This document shows positions 18,697 to 27,515 of a stretch of DNA of 64,000 nucleotides, in pieces. Location of the stretch: assembly GCF_963664075.1 (NCBI RefSeq), contig NZ_OY760916.1, positions 3,741,001 to 3,805,000 of the forward strand, in the 5' to 3' direction. A model generated the notes under the pieces. The model made no database searches. It was given only the letters and a program-made list of their open reading frames with translations, and had not been told where the DNA came from. The DNA comes from an uncultured Desulfobulbus sp. Lineage in GTDB: Bacteria > Desulfobacterota > Desulfobulbia > Desulfobulbales > Desulfobulbaceae. Made by a program: the position numbers and the translations under genes. The stretch's first letter is position 1; each line of letters starts with the position of its first letter.

Positions 18697-19539
18697 ATGC
18701 AACCCAAGAAGCTGACCATCCCTGATATCAGAAATCGCAAAAACGACACCCCGATAGCCGAGCTGACCGCCTATGATTACCCCTGGGCCAGGGTCGCCGA
18801 CACGGCTGGTATCGATGTCATTTTAGTGGGAGATAGTCTAGGCATGGTGGTGCTCGGCTATCCGGACACGGTTTCCGTGACCATGGAAGAGATGATTCAT
18901 CACACCAAGGCTGTGGTGCGCGGCGTGGAGCGGGCCCTGGTGGTGACCGATATGCCCTTTGGTTCATACAACAGCTCGATTCCGGCAGCCATCGACAACG
19001 CCACCCGCATTCTCAAAGAGGGCAAGGCCGATGCGGTCAAGCTTGAGGGGGGCGTCTCCATGGCCCCAACTGTGGAAGCCATTGTCAAGGCAGGCATTCC
19101 GGTCCAGGGTCATATCGGCCTAACCCCGCAGACAGCCACCAGTTTAGGGGGCTTCAAGGTCCAGGGGAAGAGTGCCCAGGCGGCCAAACAGCTACTTGAG
19201 GATGCTAAAGCCCTTGAGGATGCGGGCTGCTTTTCTATCGTACTGGAAGCCATCCCCGCCCCGCTGGCCCAGCGCATCACCGAAAGCATCTCGATCCCCA
19301 CCATCGGCATCGGTGCAGGCGCAGACTGTGATGGTCAGGTCCTGGTGATCCATGATTTGGTGGGGATGTATGACCGGTTTACGCCCAAGTTTGTCAAACA
19401 GTACACCAAAATCAATGAGCCCATGCTGGAGGCCCTGCGCCAATACAAGGCCGAGGTGGAGAATCGCACCTTCCCCACCGAGGCCCACAGCTTTACCATG
19501 AAGTCAGAAGAGTTGGATAAATTGCTCCAGCTTTACTGA
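18697..19539 (+). CDS. panB: 3-methyl-2-oxobutanoate hydroxymethyltransferase
   Basis: 280 residues, usual for PanB. Motifs include LTAYDYPWARVAD, VGDSLGMVVLGY (metal and substrate site), DMPFGSYN, GHIGLTPQ and IGIGAGADCDGQVLV. It makes ketopantoate from 2-oxoisovalerate and methylene-tetrahydrofolate, so it draws on the valine pathway encoded nearby by ilvBN. It lies in an operon behind panE. Confidence 0.95.
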   Translation: MQPKKLTIPDIRNRKNDTPIAELTAYDYPWARVADTAGIDVILVGDSLGMVVLGYPDTVSVTMEEMIHHTKAVVRGVERALVVTDMPFGSYNSSIPAAIDNATRILKEGKADAVKLEGGVSMAPTVEAIVKAGIPVQGHIGLTPQTATSLGGFKVQGKSAQAAKQLLEDAKALEDAGCFSIVLEAIPAPLAQRITESISIPTIGIGAGADCDGQVLVIHDLVGMYDRFTPKFVKQYTKINEPMLEALRQYKAEVENRTFPTEAHSFTMKSEELDKLLQLY

Positions 19540-19558
19540 TCAGAGTACGTTCAGGAGA

Positions 19559-20791
19559 TCAGGGCTCCAGGGCAAAGGTACCCGCCTTGACCTCCTGATC
19601 AATCTCTGCCAAGGAGCGTTTCATCTGCTTGAGCGCCTGGCGAATGCGGTTTTCGTTTTCAACCAGGGCCAGGCGCAGATAGCCGTCACCTTCTTCACCA
19701 AATCCTGCTCCCGGGGCCAGGGCCACATTGGCCCGGTTCATCATCTCGATGGAAAATTTCACCGAGCCCATCTGGTTATAGGGCTCGGGAATCTTCACCC
19801 ATAGGAACATACCTGCCTTGGGGATTTCCACCTCCCAGCCCATGCGCGCAAGCCCCTCACAGAGTACATCACGGCGCTTCTGGTAAATCTCGACCTGCTC
19901 GAGGATGGTATCGTCGCAGTCGCGCATGGCCACAATCCCTGCCACCTGGATAGCAGAAAAAATACCGTAATCATAGTAGCCCTTGATCTTGGCCAAGCCG
20001 CCAACCATCTCGGAGTTACCCACACAGTAGCCTAGTCGCCAGCCCGCCATGTTGTAGGACTTGGAAAAAGAGCCGAACTCCACGCCCACATCCAGGGCGC
20101 CAGGAATTTCCAACAGTGATGGGGCCACCGCTCCATCATAGGTTATCTGGCCGTAGGCAAAATCATTAATCACCATAAAGTTGTAGCGTTTGGCCAGCTT
20201 GACCATCTCCACAAAAAAGTCTTTTGATGCCAGGATACCGGTGGGATTGTGCGGATAGTTCAACATCACCAACTTAGGCTGGGGATAGAGCGACTGGCAC
20301 ATGGTGGTCACCTGCCGCAGGAACTCTTCTTCCGAGCCCAGAGGAAAGCGGATCACACTGGCACCAGCAATAACTGCGGCATAGACATGCACCGGAAAAA
20401 ACGGAGAAGGCACCAAGACTGTATCCCCAGGACCGAGCAGGGCCAGGCAGAGATGGGAAAGCCCCTCTTTGGAACCGATGGTACAGATAACATCATCCTC
20501 TCCGGTCAGCGCCACCCCATATTTACGCTGGTAATAGAGGGCTATCTCCCGCTTGAGGTTTTTCATACCACCGGCCACGGGATAGCGATGGATCTTGGGA
20601 TCAGCGGCCACCTCGACCAGTTTCTCGGTGACCCGCTCCGGGGTCGGGTCCATGGGATTGCCCATACCCAAGTCAATAACATCAATCCCCTGCCATCGTT
20701 TCTCCATCTTGATTTTGTTGATCATGCCAAACAGGTACGGTGGCAACTGATTCATACGTTCGGCAAATCGAATGGTTCCCTCATTGTTCAT
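19559..20791 (-). CDS. alaC: AlaC-like class I aminotransferase
   Basis: About 410 residues from the ATG at 20791 (AAAGGAG six bases upstream). An in-frame upstream extension to 20893 runs through two terminator hairpins and is rejected. DLGMGNPMDPTP, TIGSKEGLSHL, NYPHNPTG, and the PLP lysine in SFSKSYNMAGWRLGY place it with AlaC/DAP-type aminotransferases, closest in pattern to E. coli AlaC, which makes alanine from pyruvate. Substrate is inferred. Confidence 0.85.
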   Translation of the reverse strand: MNNEGTIRFAERMNQLPPYLFGMINKIKMEKRWQGIDVIDLGMGNPMDPTPERVTEKLVEVAADPKIHRYPVAGGMKNLKREIALYYQRKYGVALTGEDDVICTIGSKEGLSHLCLALLGPGDTVLVPSPFFPVHVYAAVIAGASVIRFPLGSEEEFLRQVTTMCQSLYPQPKLVMLNYPHNPTGILASKDFFVEMVKLAKRYNFMVINDFAYGQITYDGAVAPSLLEIPGALDVGVEFGSFSKSYNMAGWRLGYCVGNSEMVGGLAKIKGYYDYGIFSAIQVAGIVAMRDCDDTILEQVEIYQKRRDVLCEGLARMGWEVEIPKAGMFLWVKIPEPYNQMGSVKFSIEMMNRANVALAPGAGFGEEGDGYLRLALVENENRIRQALKQMKRSLAEIDQEVKAGTFALEP

Positions 20792-20833
20792 GACGCTCTC
20801 CTTTGAGTCATTGTCGGGCCATGGACAAAAAAA

Positions 20834-20857
20834 AGCCTGAATCCACCGATCCAGGCT
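20834..20857 (-). terminator. Terminator hairpin 2 downstream of ilvN
   Basis: Stem AGCCTG-ATC / GAT-CAGGCT with a short loop. Read on the minus strand it is followed by eight T at 20833-20826. It is the second of two tandem hairpins between ilvN and the aminotransferase. Confidence 0.75.
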
Positions 20858-20866
20858 CAAAAAAAA

Positions 20867-20897
20867 CGCCATGGACCGGTCATTCCAGTCCATGGCG
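20867..20897 (-). terminator. Terminator hairpin 1 downstream of ilvN
   Basis: A perfect 10-bp stem (CGCCATGGAC / GTCCATGGCG) with an 11-base loop, followed on the minus strand by eight T. With the next hairpin it forms a double terminator after the ilvBN transcript. An attenuation role for the downstream aminotransferase is possible, but no leader peptide is visible. Confidence 0.8.
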
Positions 20898-21076
20898 AAA
20901 TATACAAAAAAACGGTTTATGCTGTTCTACGCAACCGGTCGCCAATGAACTGGGTCCATCGCCGCCGCTGCCGCGATCAAGTTGTACATAGAGTCGATCC
21001 GGTCGTTTCCTTGATGTTTATGAATTAAGCTAATGGCTCGTTGTAGCTGTATTCTTTTCGGTTGTCAACAAAAGGT

Positions 21077-21361
21077 TCAGGCAACCCGCTCCATCATCGC
21101 TTCCATCTCTTGGATTTTAGTCCGGGCATCATTGCGCTCTTCAATACTGATGACGTCTTCGAGTTTGGCCAATTGCTTGACCACCTGATCAAGCCGCGCG
21201 GTCTCATCAACTTTCAACCAGATACAGCTGGTCTCGCCCTGCCCGGTGGCATTGCAAAAGATGCCTTCCATGTTAAAGGCTCGACGGGCAAAAAGGCCAC
21301 AGATCTGCGACATCACGCCGGGATGGTTGTTCACTTGTAGACGTAGAATGGTGGTATTCAT
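21077..21361 (-). CDS. ilvN: Acetolactate synthase regulatory (small) subunit
   Basis: About 94 residues, an ACT domain with NHPGVMSQICGLFARRAFN and KLEDVISIEER, matching the short E. coli IlvN type and not the longer IlvH type. The ATG at 21361 has GGAGGAA six bases upstream. It binds the catalytic subunit IlvB and mediates valine feedback. The gene lies 26 bases after ilvB. Confidence 0.92.
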   Translation of the reverse strand: MNTTILRLQVNNHPGVMSQICGLFARRAFNMEGIFCNATGQGETSCIWLKVDETARLDQVVKQLAKLEDVISIEERNDARTKIQEMEAMMERVA

Positions 21362-21387
21362 AGTGGTTTCCTCCAGATTTATATTCA

Positions 21388-23070
21388 TCAGTTTTTTGCG
21401 TGGCTGTCGCCTATCATGGTGGTATTGGCCGCCCCCGGAGGAACCATGGGGGTAACCTCTTCCTCGATATCCATGGGAATATGGATCAAACAGGGACCGG
21501 GATGGCGCATGGCTTCTTCCAGGGCTCGATCAGGAGCGGACGCCGTGGCCAGATCATAGGCCTGCATACCAAAACCTTGCGCTATCATGGCAAAATCAAT
21601 CTTAATCCCATACGAAGAGGCAAAGTAGTGCTGCTCATAGAAGAGACGCTGCTGCTGACGGACTAACCCCAAACTCTGATTATTAAATACAACGATCTTG
21701 ATGGGCGTCTGCTGTTCAACCGCTGTTGCCATCTCCTGAATATTCATCTGCAAACTGCCATCACCGCTGAAACAAATAACCGGACGTCCGGGATTGGCCA
21801 TGGCCGCACCAATGGCAGCGGGCATACCAAAGCCCATGGTTCCCAGGCCACCGGAGGTCAGCAGCTGACGCGGGGCAGTAAACGGATAGGCCTGGGCAAC
21901 CCACATCTGGTGCTTGCCAACATCGGTGGACACCAGTGCATCGGGTCCGGCCAGCTCTGCAATCTTACGGATATAATGAAAGGGACGGCCAGGCAGAAAA
22001 TCATCTGCGTGAAAGCGGGGAAAATCCTGCTGCAACTGGAGGATACGGTCTTTCCACTCCTGCCGAGGCTGTGCATCCACCTGAGGTAACAAGGTCGAGA
22101 AAGCAGTGCGAACATCGGCGGTGATTCCGGCGTCGGCAGCTCTCAGTTTGCCGATCTCACTGGCATCGATATCCACATGGATGACCTTGGCATTGGGGCA
22201 GAACTCTGCCAGCGCCCCGGTGGCTCGGTCGTCAAAACGAACGCCCGCTGCGATCAAAAGATCACATTCGGCCATAGCCAGATTGGTGGAGCGCGTGGCG
22301 TGCATTCCCAGCATACCTAAAGAAAGCGGATGATCGGTGGGCATGATTCCAAGCCCCATCAGGGTCATAACCGTGGGAATATTCCCCTGCTCTGCCAGCT
22401 GCCGCGCCTCCTCGGCAGCATCGGCATGGATAACACCGCCACCCAGATAGAGAATCGGGCGCTCGGCTTTGTTTATCATCTCAGCCGCTTGCTTTATGCT
22501 GTCGTCTGGGCCCCCCTGCGCCGCCTCCGCGCTCCACTCTTCTGGCCAAACTTCAAATTCAATTGTTTCAGTCTGAACGTTTTTGGGTACATCAATCAAG
22601 ACCGGTCCCGGTCGTCCGCTCTCGGCCAGGTGAAAGGCCCGGGGCAGAATGGTCAGCAACTCAGCGGCTGAACGAACCAGGTAATTGTGCTTGGTAATAG
22701 GGACAGACATGCCATAGGTATCAACCTCTTGAAAGGCATCGGTTCCCAACAGGGTCGAGGGAACCTGCCCAGTGATACAGACAACGGGCACAGAGTCCAG
22801 GTAGGCGTCGGCAATGGCGGTGAGTACATTGGTCGCCCCCGGGCCGGAGGTGGCAAAACAGACCCCAACGTTACCGGTGGAGCGCGCCATTCCCTGGGCA
22901 ATGAACCCAGCTCCCTGCTCATGACGGGCAAGGATGTGGCGAATGTTGGAATCTGTAGCCAGGGCGTCGTACATCGGCAGGTTTGCACCTCCGGGAATAC
23001 CGCTGATGGTGCGGATACCCCGTTTTTCCAAATAGCGGATAATAATCTGAGCGCCGTTGAGTCTGGGCAT
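21388..23070 (-). CDS. ilvB: Acetolactate synthase catalytic subunit
   Basis: 560 residues, a ThDP-dependent enzyme. The N-terminal GIPGGANLPMYDAL has the E. coli IlvB-like GIPGG pattern. The catalytic Glu lies in ARHEQGAGFIAQG, a central TDVGKHQMW follows, and the ThDP motif is CFSGDGSLQMNIQE with NNQSLGLVRQQQ. It condenses pyruvate to acetolactate for valine/leucine synthesis. It forms an operon with ilvN behind an attenuation leader at 23115-23270. Confidence 0.95.
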   Translation of the reverse strand: MPRLNGAQIIIRYLEKRGIRTISGIPGGANLPMYDALATDSNIRHILARHEQGAGFIAQGMARSTGNVGVCFATSGPGATNVLTAIADAYLDSVPVVCITGQVPSTLLGTDAFQEVDTYGMSVPITKHNYLVRSAAELLTILPRAFHLAESGRPGPVLIDVPKNVQTETIEFEVWPEEWSAEAAQGGPDDSIKQAAEMINKAERPILYLGGGVIHADAAEEARQLAEQGNIPTVMTLMGLGIMPTDHPLSLGMLGMHATRSTNLAMAECDLLIAAGVRFDDRATGALAEFCPNAKVIHVDIDASEIGKLRAADAGITADVRTAFSTLLPQVDAQPRQEWKDRILQLQQDFPRFHADDFLPGRPFHYIRKIAELAGPDALVSTDVGKHQMWVAQAYPFTAPRQLLTSGGLGTMGFGMPAAIGAAMANPGRPVICFSGDGSLQMNIQEMATAVEQQTPIKIVVFNNQSLGLVRQQQRLFYEQHYFASSYGIKIDFAMIAQGFGMQAYDLATASAPDRALEEAMRHPGPCLIHIPMDIEEEVTPMVPPGAANTTMIGDSHAKN

Positions 23071-23114
23071 GGTCTGGTCCTCCTGTTAAGTTGTCGCGTA
23101 AGGGCAAAAAAAAA

Positions 23115-23140
23115 CCCCCGTCGGCAGGCGCCGACGGGGG
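23115..23140 (-). terminator. Attenuator terminator of the ilvBN leader
   Basis: A perfect 11-bp GC-rich stem (CCCCCGTCGGC / GCCGACGGGGG) with a 4-base loop and, on the minus strand, a run of nine T. It lies between the leader-peptide stop and ilvB, as expected for transcription attenuation. Confidence 0.88.
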
Positions 23141-23168
23141 TTGATGTTCGCTGTATGAACGTATCCCG

Positions 23169-23270
23169 CTAAGGCGCCTCGAACCGTGCACGCACCACGA
23201 CCACCACACTGACGACCACGACGAGTGCGAGGGATACGATGATGTTGAGGGCGCTGAATGCGGTTTTCAT
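23169..23270 (-). CDS. ivbL: ilvBN leader (attenuator) peptide
   Basis: A 33-residue open frame from the ATG at 23270 to TAG at 23169. The middle is a run dominated by valine (ALVVVVSVVVVV) with leucine and isoleucine before it, closely matching the style of E. coli IvbL. Stalling at these codons when charged tRNA-Val or tRNA-Leu is scarce should prevent formation of the terminator 28 bases downstream, raising ilvBN expression. Confidence 0.85.
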   Translation of the reverse strand: MKTAFSALNIIVSLALVVVVSVVVVVRARFEAP

Positions 23271-23317
23271 AGTTACCTTATGGGATAAGTTCTCCCCAAC
23301 TTTGGGGATGAGGTTTG

Positions 23318-23346
23318 TTAATACCCGAGGGTCATTTCTTCGTCAA
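23318..23346 (-). promoter_or_regulatory. Sigma-70 type promoter of ilvBN
   Basis: On the minus strand, TTGACG (23346-23341) and TATTAA (23323-23318) are separated by exactly 17 bases, about 50 bases upstream of the leader-peptide start. A small CCCCAA-TTGGGG type hairpin lies near the expected transcript start (23294-23307). Confidence 0.75.
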
Positions 23347-23636
23347 GCAGAAAGTGAATAGTTTTTTTTCACGCACCCCAGCAAGAGCAGAAATACTCCC
23401 TAACAGGCTCTATTTACTTATTATTCACAATAGTCAATTCGCCTGAACCATGTCATCAGACTAGATGAACGACCTCTTGGGGATCCTAGGACTACGCTTA
23501 AAGTGTCAGTTCTCCTCCCCTCTAGCCAAAGTCAGGTTGCTATTGTTCTGAATCCGTGACAAGGTGTCAGTATTAACGAAATATGAAACAATCTTTCACG
23601 CTCCTGAATCCGGAGCTTTTATTGCCAGGAAACCGT

Positions 23637-24809
23637 ATGTCTTCTCTGTCCCCATTTCCCCAGCCCTTGCCCATGGAGCCGGTTGCGCCACAAGTCCATC
23701 AATCGCCGCAACCCGATGCTCCCTGTTGAGGCCCCAAGCCTGAACCCCGGTCTGGGATTCATGAACGAGCTGGCTATACACTCTGCCCTTTTGTCACCGA
23801 CTTCATCGGCACACCTCTTGGTCCGATACCACGTGTAGCCACCGCTGCCACCTGGCGGGATACTCTGGGCACAATCGGGGCGCGCACCGGGCTGATTCGG
23901 AGCAATTATCGCGTCGCTCCCGGCATCTATGCCATTGGTTCCCCCACTGGCCACTCACCTGTGCTGGTCACCGCCAACTACAAACTTTCTTTTGATGCAC
24001 TGCGCATGCGGTTGGATACAATCAACGCCTGGCTCCTTGTGGTTGATACTCGGGGCATCAATGTCTGGTGTGCGGCGGGTAAGGGAACCTTTTCCACAGA
24101 AGAGGTCATTGAAAGCGTGCTGCGTTACCGGCTCGGTGAAATTGTTGATCACCGGGAACTGATTATCCCCCAACTGGCAGCCGCGGGAGTTGCCGCCCGG
24201 CTTGTCCAAAAAAAAATTGGCTGGAAGGTGCTGTTTGGACCAATCCGTGCAGCTGACATCCCTTGCTTTCTGCAGGCCAACAAGCGTACCGATGCGTCCA
24301 TGCGAGAGGTCACTTTTAGTCTGCAAGAACGGGTGGTGCTCATTCCGGTGGAGTTATTTCTCCTGGCCAAATCACTTGTATGTCTGAGTCTACTCGGTTT
24401 TTTGCTCTCAGGAATCGGGCCGACTCTCTTTTCATTTCACGCAGGCTGGCATTACGGGCTCTCTTTGCTCTCCAGCACGGGACTCGGTGTACTCAGTGGG
24501 GCAATCCTCACCCCGTTGCTTCTCCCCTGGCTTCCCTTCCGTCAATTTTGGATCAAGGGAATTATTGCTGCGCTCCCGGTGCTGGCTTTGGTTTCCCCCC
24601 TGCTCACCTCACTGCCTTGGGTTGGCCAGCTTTCCCTTGCCCTCTGGACAATCGCGATCAGCTCGTACCTAGCCATGAATTTTACAGGGTCCACACCGTT
24701 TACCTCACCAAGCGGCGTTGAAAAAGAGATGCGCCTGGGCCTTCCGGTTCAGGCACTCACAGCCTGTACAGCTCTTACCCTCTGGGTGGTTCGAGCATTT
24801 ATTTCCTAG
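23637..24809 (+). CDS. hgcA: HgcA, corrinoid protein of mercury methylation, with in-frame TGA (possible selenocysteine)
   Basis: About 390 residues if the in-frame TGA at 23727-23729 is read through. The cap-helix motif NVWCAAGKG that binds the cobalamin cobalt is present, preceded by VLVTANYKLSFDALR and followed by the PQL and GP(I/V)RA(A/S)DIP patterns of HgcA, then about five C-terminal transmembrane helices. HgcA transfers a methyl group to Hg(II). No ATG, GTG or TTG exists between the TGA and 23961, although conserved sequence (ERAGYTLCPFV, TPLGPIPRVAT, YRVAPGIYAIG) lies there, so translation must begin upstream. The ATG at 23637 is in frame and gives MSSLSPFPQ..., reaching DAPC-TGA-GPKP. 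Related proteins, as I recall them, have Cys-Cys-Gly there. hgcB follows by eight bases. Confidence 0.88.
23727..23761 (+). promoter_or_regulatory. In-frame TGA and candidate bacterial SECIS hairpin in hgcA
   Basis: TGA at 23727-23729 is followed by a hairpin at 23741-23761: TGAA/TTCA pairing, a C-A mismatch, CCC/GGG pairing, and the apical loop GGTCT. The loop begins with G about 19 bases after the TGA, which fits the known spacing of bacterial SECIS elements. The stem is short (seven pairs), so this is suggestive and not decisive. Confidence 0.5.
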
Positions 24810-24817
24810 GAGCAGCT

Positions 24818-25105
24818 ATGCGGGGATATCGCTATCTTACTGGAGTGTCTACACTCACCTACCACCAAGAGCGTTGTATTGGCTGTGGAATCTGTGTACA
24901 GGTTTGTCCGCACCAAATTCTTGCGCTGCATGCGCAACAGGTGGAAATTCTCAATGCGGATCTCTGCATGGAGTGTGGCGCCTGCGCGCTGAACTGCCCC
25001 GTTGAGGCATTATCCGTACGGCCGGGTGTGGGCTGTGCTGTTGCGATCCTCAACGCTTGGAAAAAACGATTCTTTGGTCGAACCACCAATTCAGCTTGTT
25101 GTTAA
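24818..25105 (+). CDS. hgcB: HgcB, ferredoxin partner of HgcA
   Basis: 95 residues with two 4Fe-4S motifs (CIGCGICVQVCP and CMECGACALNCP), a conserved extra cysteine in GVGCAVAIL, and a C-terminal vicinal Cys pair (ACC), which together define HgcB. It is thought to deliver electrons for reduction of the HgcA corrinoid and to bind Hg(II) through the tail cysteines. It lies eight bases after hgcA. Confidence 0.93.
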   Translation: MRGYRYLTGVSTLTYHQERCIGCGICVQVCPHQILALHAQQVEILNADLCMECGACALNCPVEALSVRPGVGCAVAILNAWKKRFFGRTTNSACC

Positions 25106-25123
25106 TATGGAGAGAAGACTGCC

Positions 25124-26098
25124 ATGCAAGATCACTTCCCCCGCCCCAAGATAATCGTCAGCCGTTGCCTTGGCTTTGATGCCTGCCGTTACGATGGTCA
25201 GATTTTAAAAAACCCCTTTGTCGAACTGCTGCAGGCCGAGGTGGACATGGTCACTCCCTGCCCGGAAACCGACTGTGGCCTGGGCATTCCACGGGCACCA
25301 ATTCGACTGTGCAATACCGACGCGGGTATTGTCGTCTATCAACCGGCAACGCAAACCGACGTCACCCAGCAATTAGAGACGACCATCGAGACGATCCTCA
25401 ACGAAAACCCGGAAATTGATGGAGCGATTCTCAAGGCCAAGTCGCCGAGTTGCGGCCTCCACGATACGAAATGGTATCAGGGAGTAGAAAAACCACATCC
25501 GTTAAATAAAGGCGCCGGAGTCTTTGGTGAAAGACTTCGATGCCACTATATAGGTGCGGCCTTGGAAGATGAGATGCGCCTGACCAACCTCAGCCTGCGC
25601 GAGCATTTTCTTATTAAAATTTTCACCCTGGCCCGCTACCGCGAACTTTGCGCCAACTCCACCATGGGAGCATTGGTCGCCTTCCACGCCAGCCATAAAT
25701 TACTCCTCCTGGCCTATAACCAGAGCCATTTCCGACTCGCCGGGAAAATCGTCGCCAACCACGATAAAAAACCCATTGCCGAGGTGTTGCACAAATACCG
25801 GGAAGAGCTGGTCCATATTCTTGAAACTCCGATGCGCATTCCAGGAGTTATCAACACGCTCTATCATGCCTTTGGTTGGGTTTCCGAGCATCTGCGGCCC
25901 GAAGAAAAGCAGTACCTGATCAACACCATTGAAGAATACCGGGACGAACGTTTACCCCTGCAAGCCGTTACCCGGCTCATCGAAGCGCACGCGCTTCGCT
26001 TTGATAACCAATACCTGCTCTCCCAGGTTTTCCTGCGCCCCTACCCACGTGTTCTCGCCGGGCTGCATGACTCCGGCAAAGGCCGTGAGGTACGATAA
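25124..26098 (+). CDS. DUF523 plus DUF1722 (YbgA-like) protein
   Basis: 324 residues. The N-terminal DUF523 half (about 1-150) has VSRCLGFDACRYDG, TPCPETDCGLGIPR and KAKSPSCGLHDT, a set of conserved cysteines. The C-terminal half is DUF1722/YbgA-like (FHASHKLLLLAYNQ). Cellular function is not established, although thiouracil desulfurase activity has been reported for DUF523 relatives. It lies 19 bases after hgcB on the same strand, so it may be co-transcribed with hgcAB. Confidence 0.85.
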   Translation: MQDHFPRPKIIVSRCLGFDACRYDGQILKNPFVELLQAEVDMVTPCPETDCGLGIPRAPIRLCNTDAGIVVYQPATQTDVTQQLETTIETILNENPEIDGAILKAKSPSCGLHDTKWYQGVEKPHPLNKGAGVFGERLRCHYIGAALEDEMRLTNLSLREHFLIKIFTLARYRELCANSTMGALVAFHASHKLLLLAYNQSHFRLAGKIVANHDKKPIAEVLHKYREELVHILETPMRIPGVINTLYHAFGWVSEHLRPEEKQYLINTIEEYRDERLPLQAVTRLIEAHALRFDNQYLLSQVFLRPYPRVLAGLHDSGKGREVR

Positions 26099-26132
26099 CT
26101 GCCACGTTTTTTTGTTTTGCCCTAAAAAATAA

Positions 26133-26168
26133 ATGCTTTTTATCGCGGCTCCCCGCAATAAAAAGCAT
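26133..26168 (+). terminator. Probable terminator after the hgcAB-DUF523 run
   Basis: A long inverted repeat (ATGCTTTTTAT-CGCGG / CCGC-AATAAAAAGCAT) begins 35 bases after the DUF523/DUF1722 stop. The following T-run is short (TTTCTTC), so efficiency is uncertain. Confidence 0.6.
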
Positions 26169-26247
26169 TTCTTCTACCGATACCCCGCCCTGCAAAAGAG
26201 AAAGGGAAGCGAACAACGGATTCGCCCTCTCCCCATCGGGGTGTATA

Positions 26248-26634
26248 TTAGTTCATCTTGGTTTGCTCTCGAATAGTCTTGAGCAATGCCTGAAGGCCAA
26301 TAGCCTGGAGCACAGTCAGACACTCGTCATGATGAAAAAAACCGGCCATTACCGCACCAAATTGGGTCGCAAGAAATACCATTTCCCCGTCCTCTTCCTG
26401 GGCCAGTATACGGCGACACCCGGCGATATCATCGGTCTCTATGGCCCCGATCAGGTCATTGAGCCAATCAAGCTGACTTTCCTCAAAGTGAAATTCGACC
26501 ATGGCCTGGGCATACATGGACACAATTGCCGCCCTGTGGTCATACACTGTATCCAGATCATTTTTTTGGGCAGCATCAAGAACCTGTCCAATCTGCTCCA
26601 TCAATTCCTGCATTTCCTGATTTTCTTCTCCCAT
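26248..26634 (-). CDS. Acidic hypothetical protein
   Basis: About 128 residues from the ATG at 26634, immediately preceded by GGAGAGAGGAA. The in-frame extension to 26715 is unlikely. The protein is helical and acidic (EENQEMQELMEQIGQVLDAA), with HFEESQLDWLNDLIGAIE and no cysteine cluster or membrane segment. I do not recognise a family. Confidence 0.6.
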   Translation of the reverse strand: MGEENQEMQELMEQIGQVLDAAQKNDLDTVYDHRAAIVSMYAQAMVEFHFEESQLDWLNDLIGAIETDDIAGCRRILAQEEDGEMVFLATQFGAVMAGFFHHDECLTVLQAIGLQALLKTIREQTKMN

Positions 26635-26739
26635 TTCCTCTCTCCTTCCTCGAAATTCTCTATCTCTTCCGGTAACGCCTAAATACATACCGCATACCGG
26701 CCAGTCTGTGCCCATCGGCTTTTTCTAAATCTTTTTTTT

Positions 26740-27515
26740 GTTTCCCACCTAGTGTATCACGCAGACGAGATGATGTAACAAACAATACAATTTTTCTCAA
26801 AAAATAAGATTTCCTCTCTCAGCTTCGCCCAGCTCAACGATGAACAACAGCAATTTCCACATTTTGGGTATTTGCAGATTCAGCCACTATTCTAATTAGG
26901 CCACGCTTAATTTGTTTGCCCGATCCCCTGATTTTGTTCAGGAATTTTTTTTTTGCTTGACAAGATACGACACGGTAACGATGTAGGACAAACTGAGTCG
27001 ACGGTCAGGAGGTACTGAATATATTTAGAGTTTATACTGAATGGCAAATCATTCTTTGGCTTCCTTAACATCAAACTCCGCGAAAAATTGGATAAAATCG
27101 CTATCAACCCCCTGATTTTGTTCATTGACAGCCATTTTTTTCTCATTTATAGTCAGCTCTAATTCACCGAGGGGGATTCAGGCTACGTTCTATAGCTAAG
27201 GGGGTGAAATTCTACATTCTTTAATAAAGATTCTTATTCAATGAACAATACTTCTCAGGGGGAGGCAATAAGTATTGATCGTTCGACTCGCATAATTTTT
27301 CTTTCATATTAACGCCTGGATTTAACCTTTAAACCGTAGGTGCTTTTCTAATTGTTTGCTGTACCCAGAAGCAGTGTGTTGACATCGCTACAATCATTCC
27401 TGATTAGAGACGATGGGTTTTAAGTTCGTTTTACCGTTTACTTTTTCAAGTAGTCGATAGGTACACTTAATTTGTCACTCGTGTGGCAAAAGACAACCAC
27501 TTCAAGGAGAGAGAT
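26740..27515. other. AT-rich non-coding region upstream of the acetate transporter
   Basis: About 775 bases without a credible gene. A 16-bp direct repeat CCCCTGATTTTGTTCA occurs at 26925-26940 and 27109-27124. A TTGACA at 27379-27384 followed by ATTAGA after 18 bases is a weak promoter candidate for the downstream gene. A small minus-strand frame at 26907-27146 shows no RBS or recognisable protein. Confidence 0.4.

Noticed and set aside
20792..20893. N-terminal extension of the AlaC-like aminotransferase
   Set aside because: It would be encoded by two terminator hairpins; the RBS lies before the ATG at 20791.
26907..27146. 79-codon minus-strand frame
   Set aside because: No RBS, no family resemblance, and it spans the direct repeats of a non-coding region.
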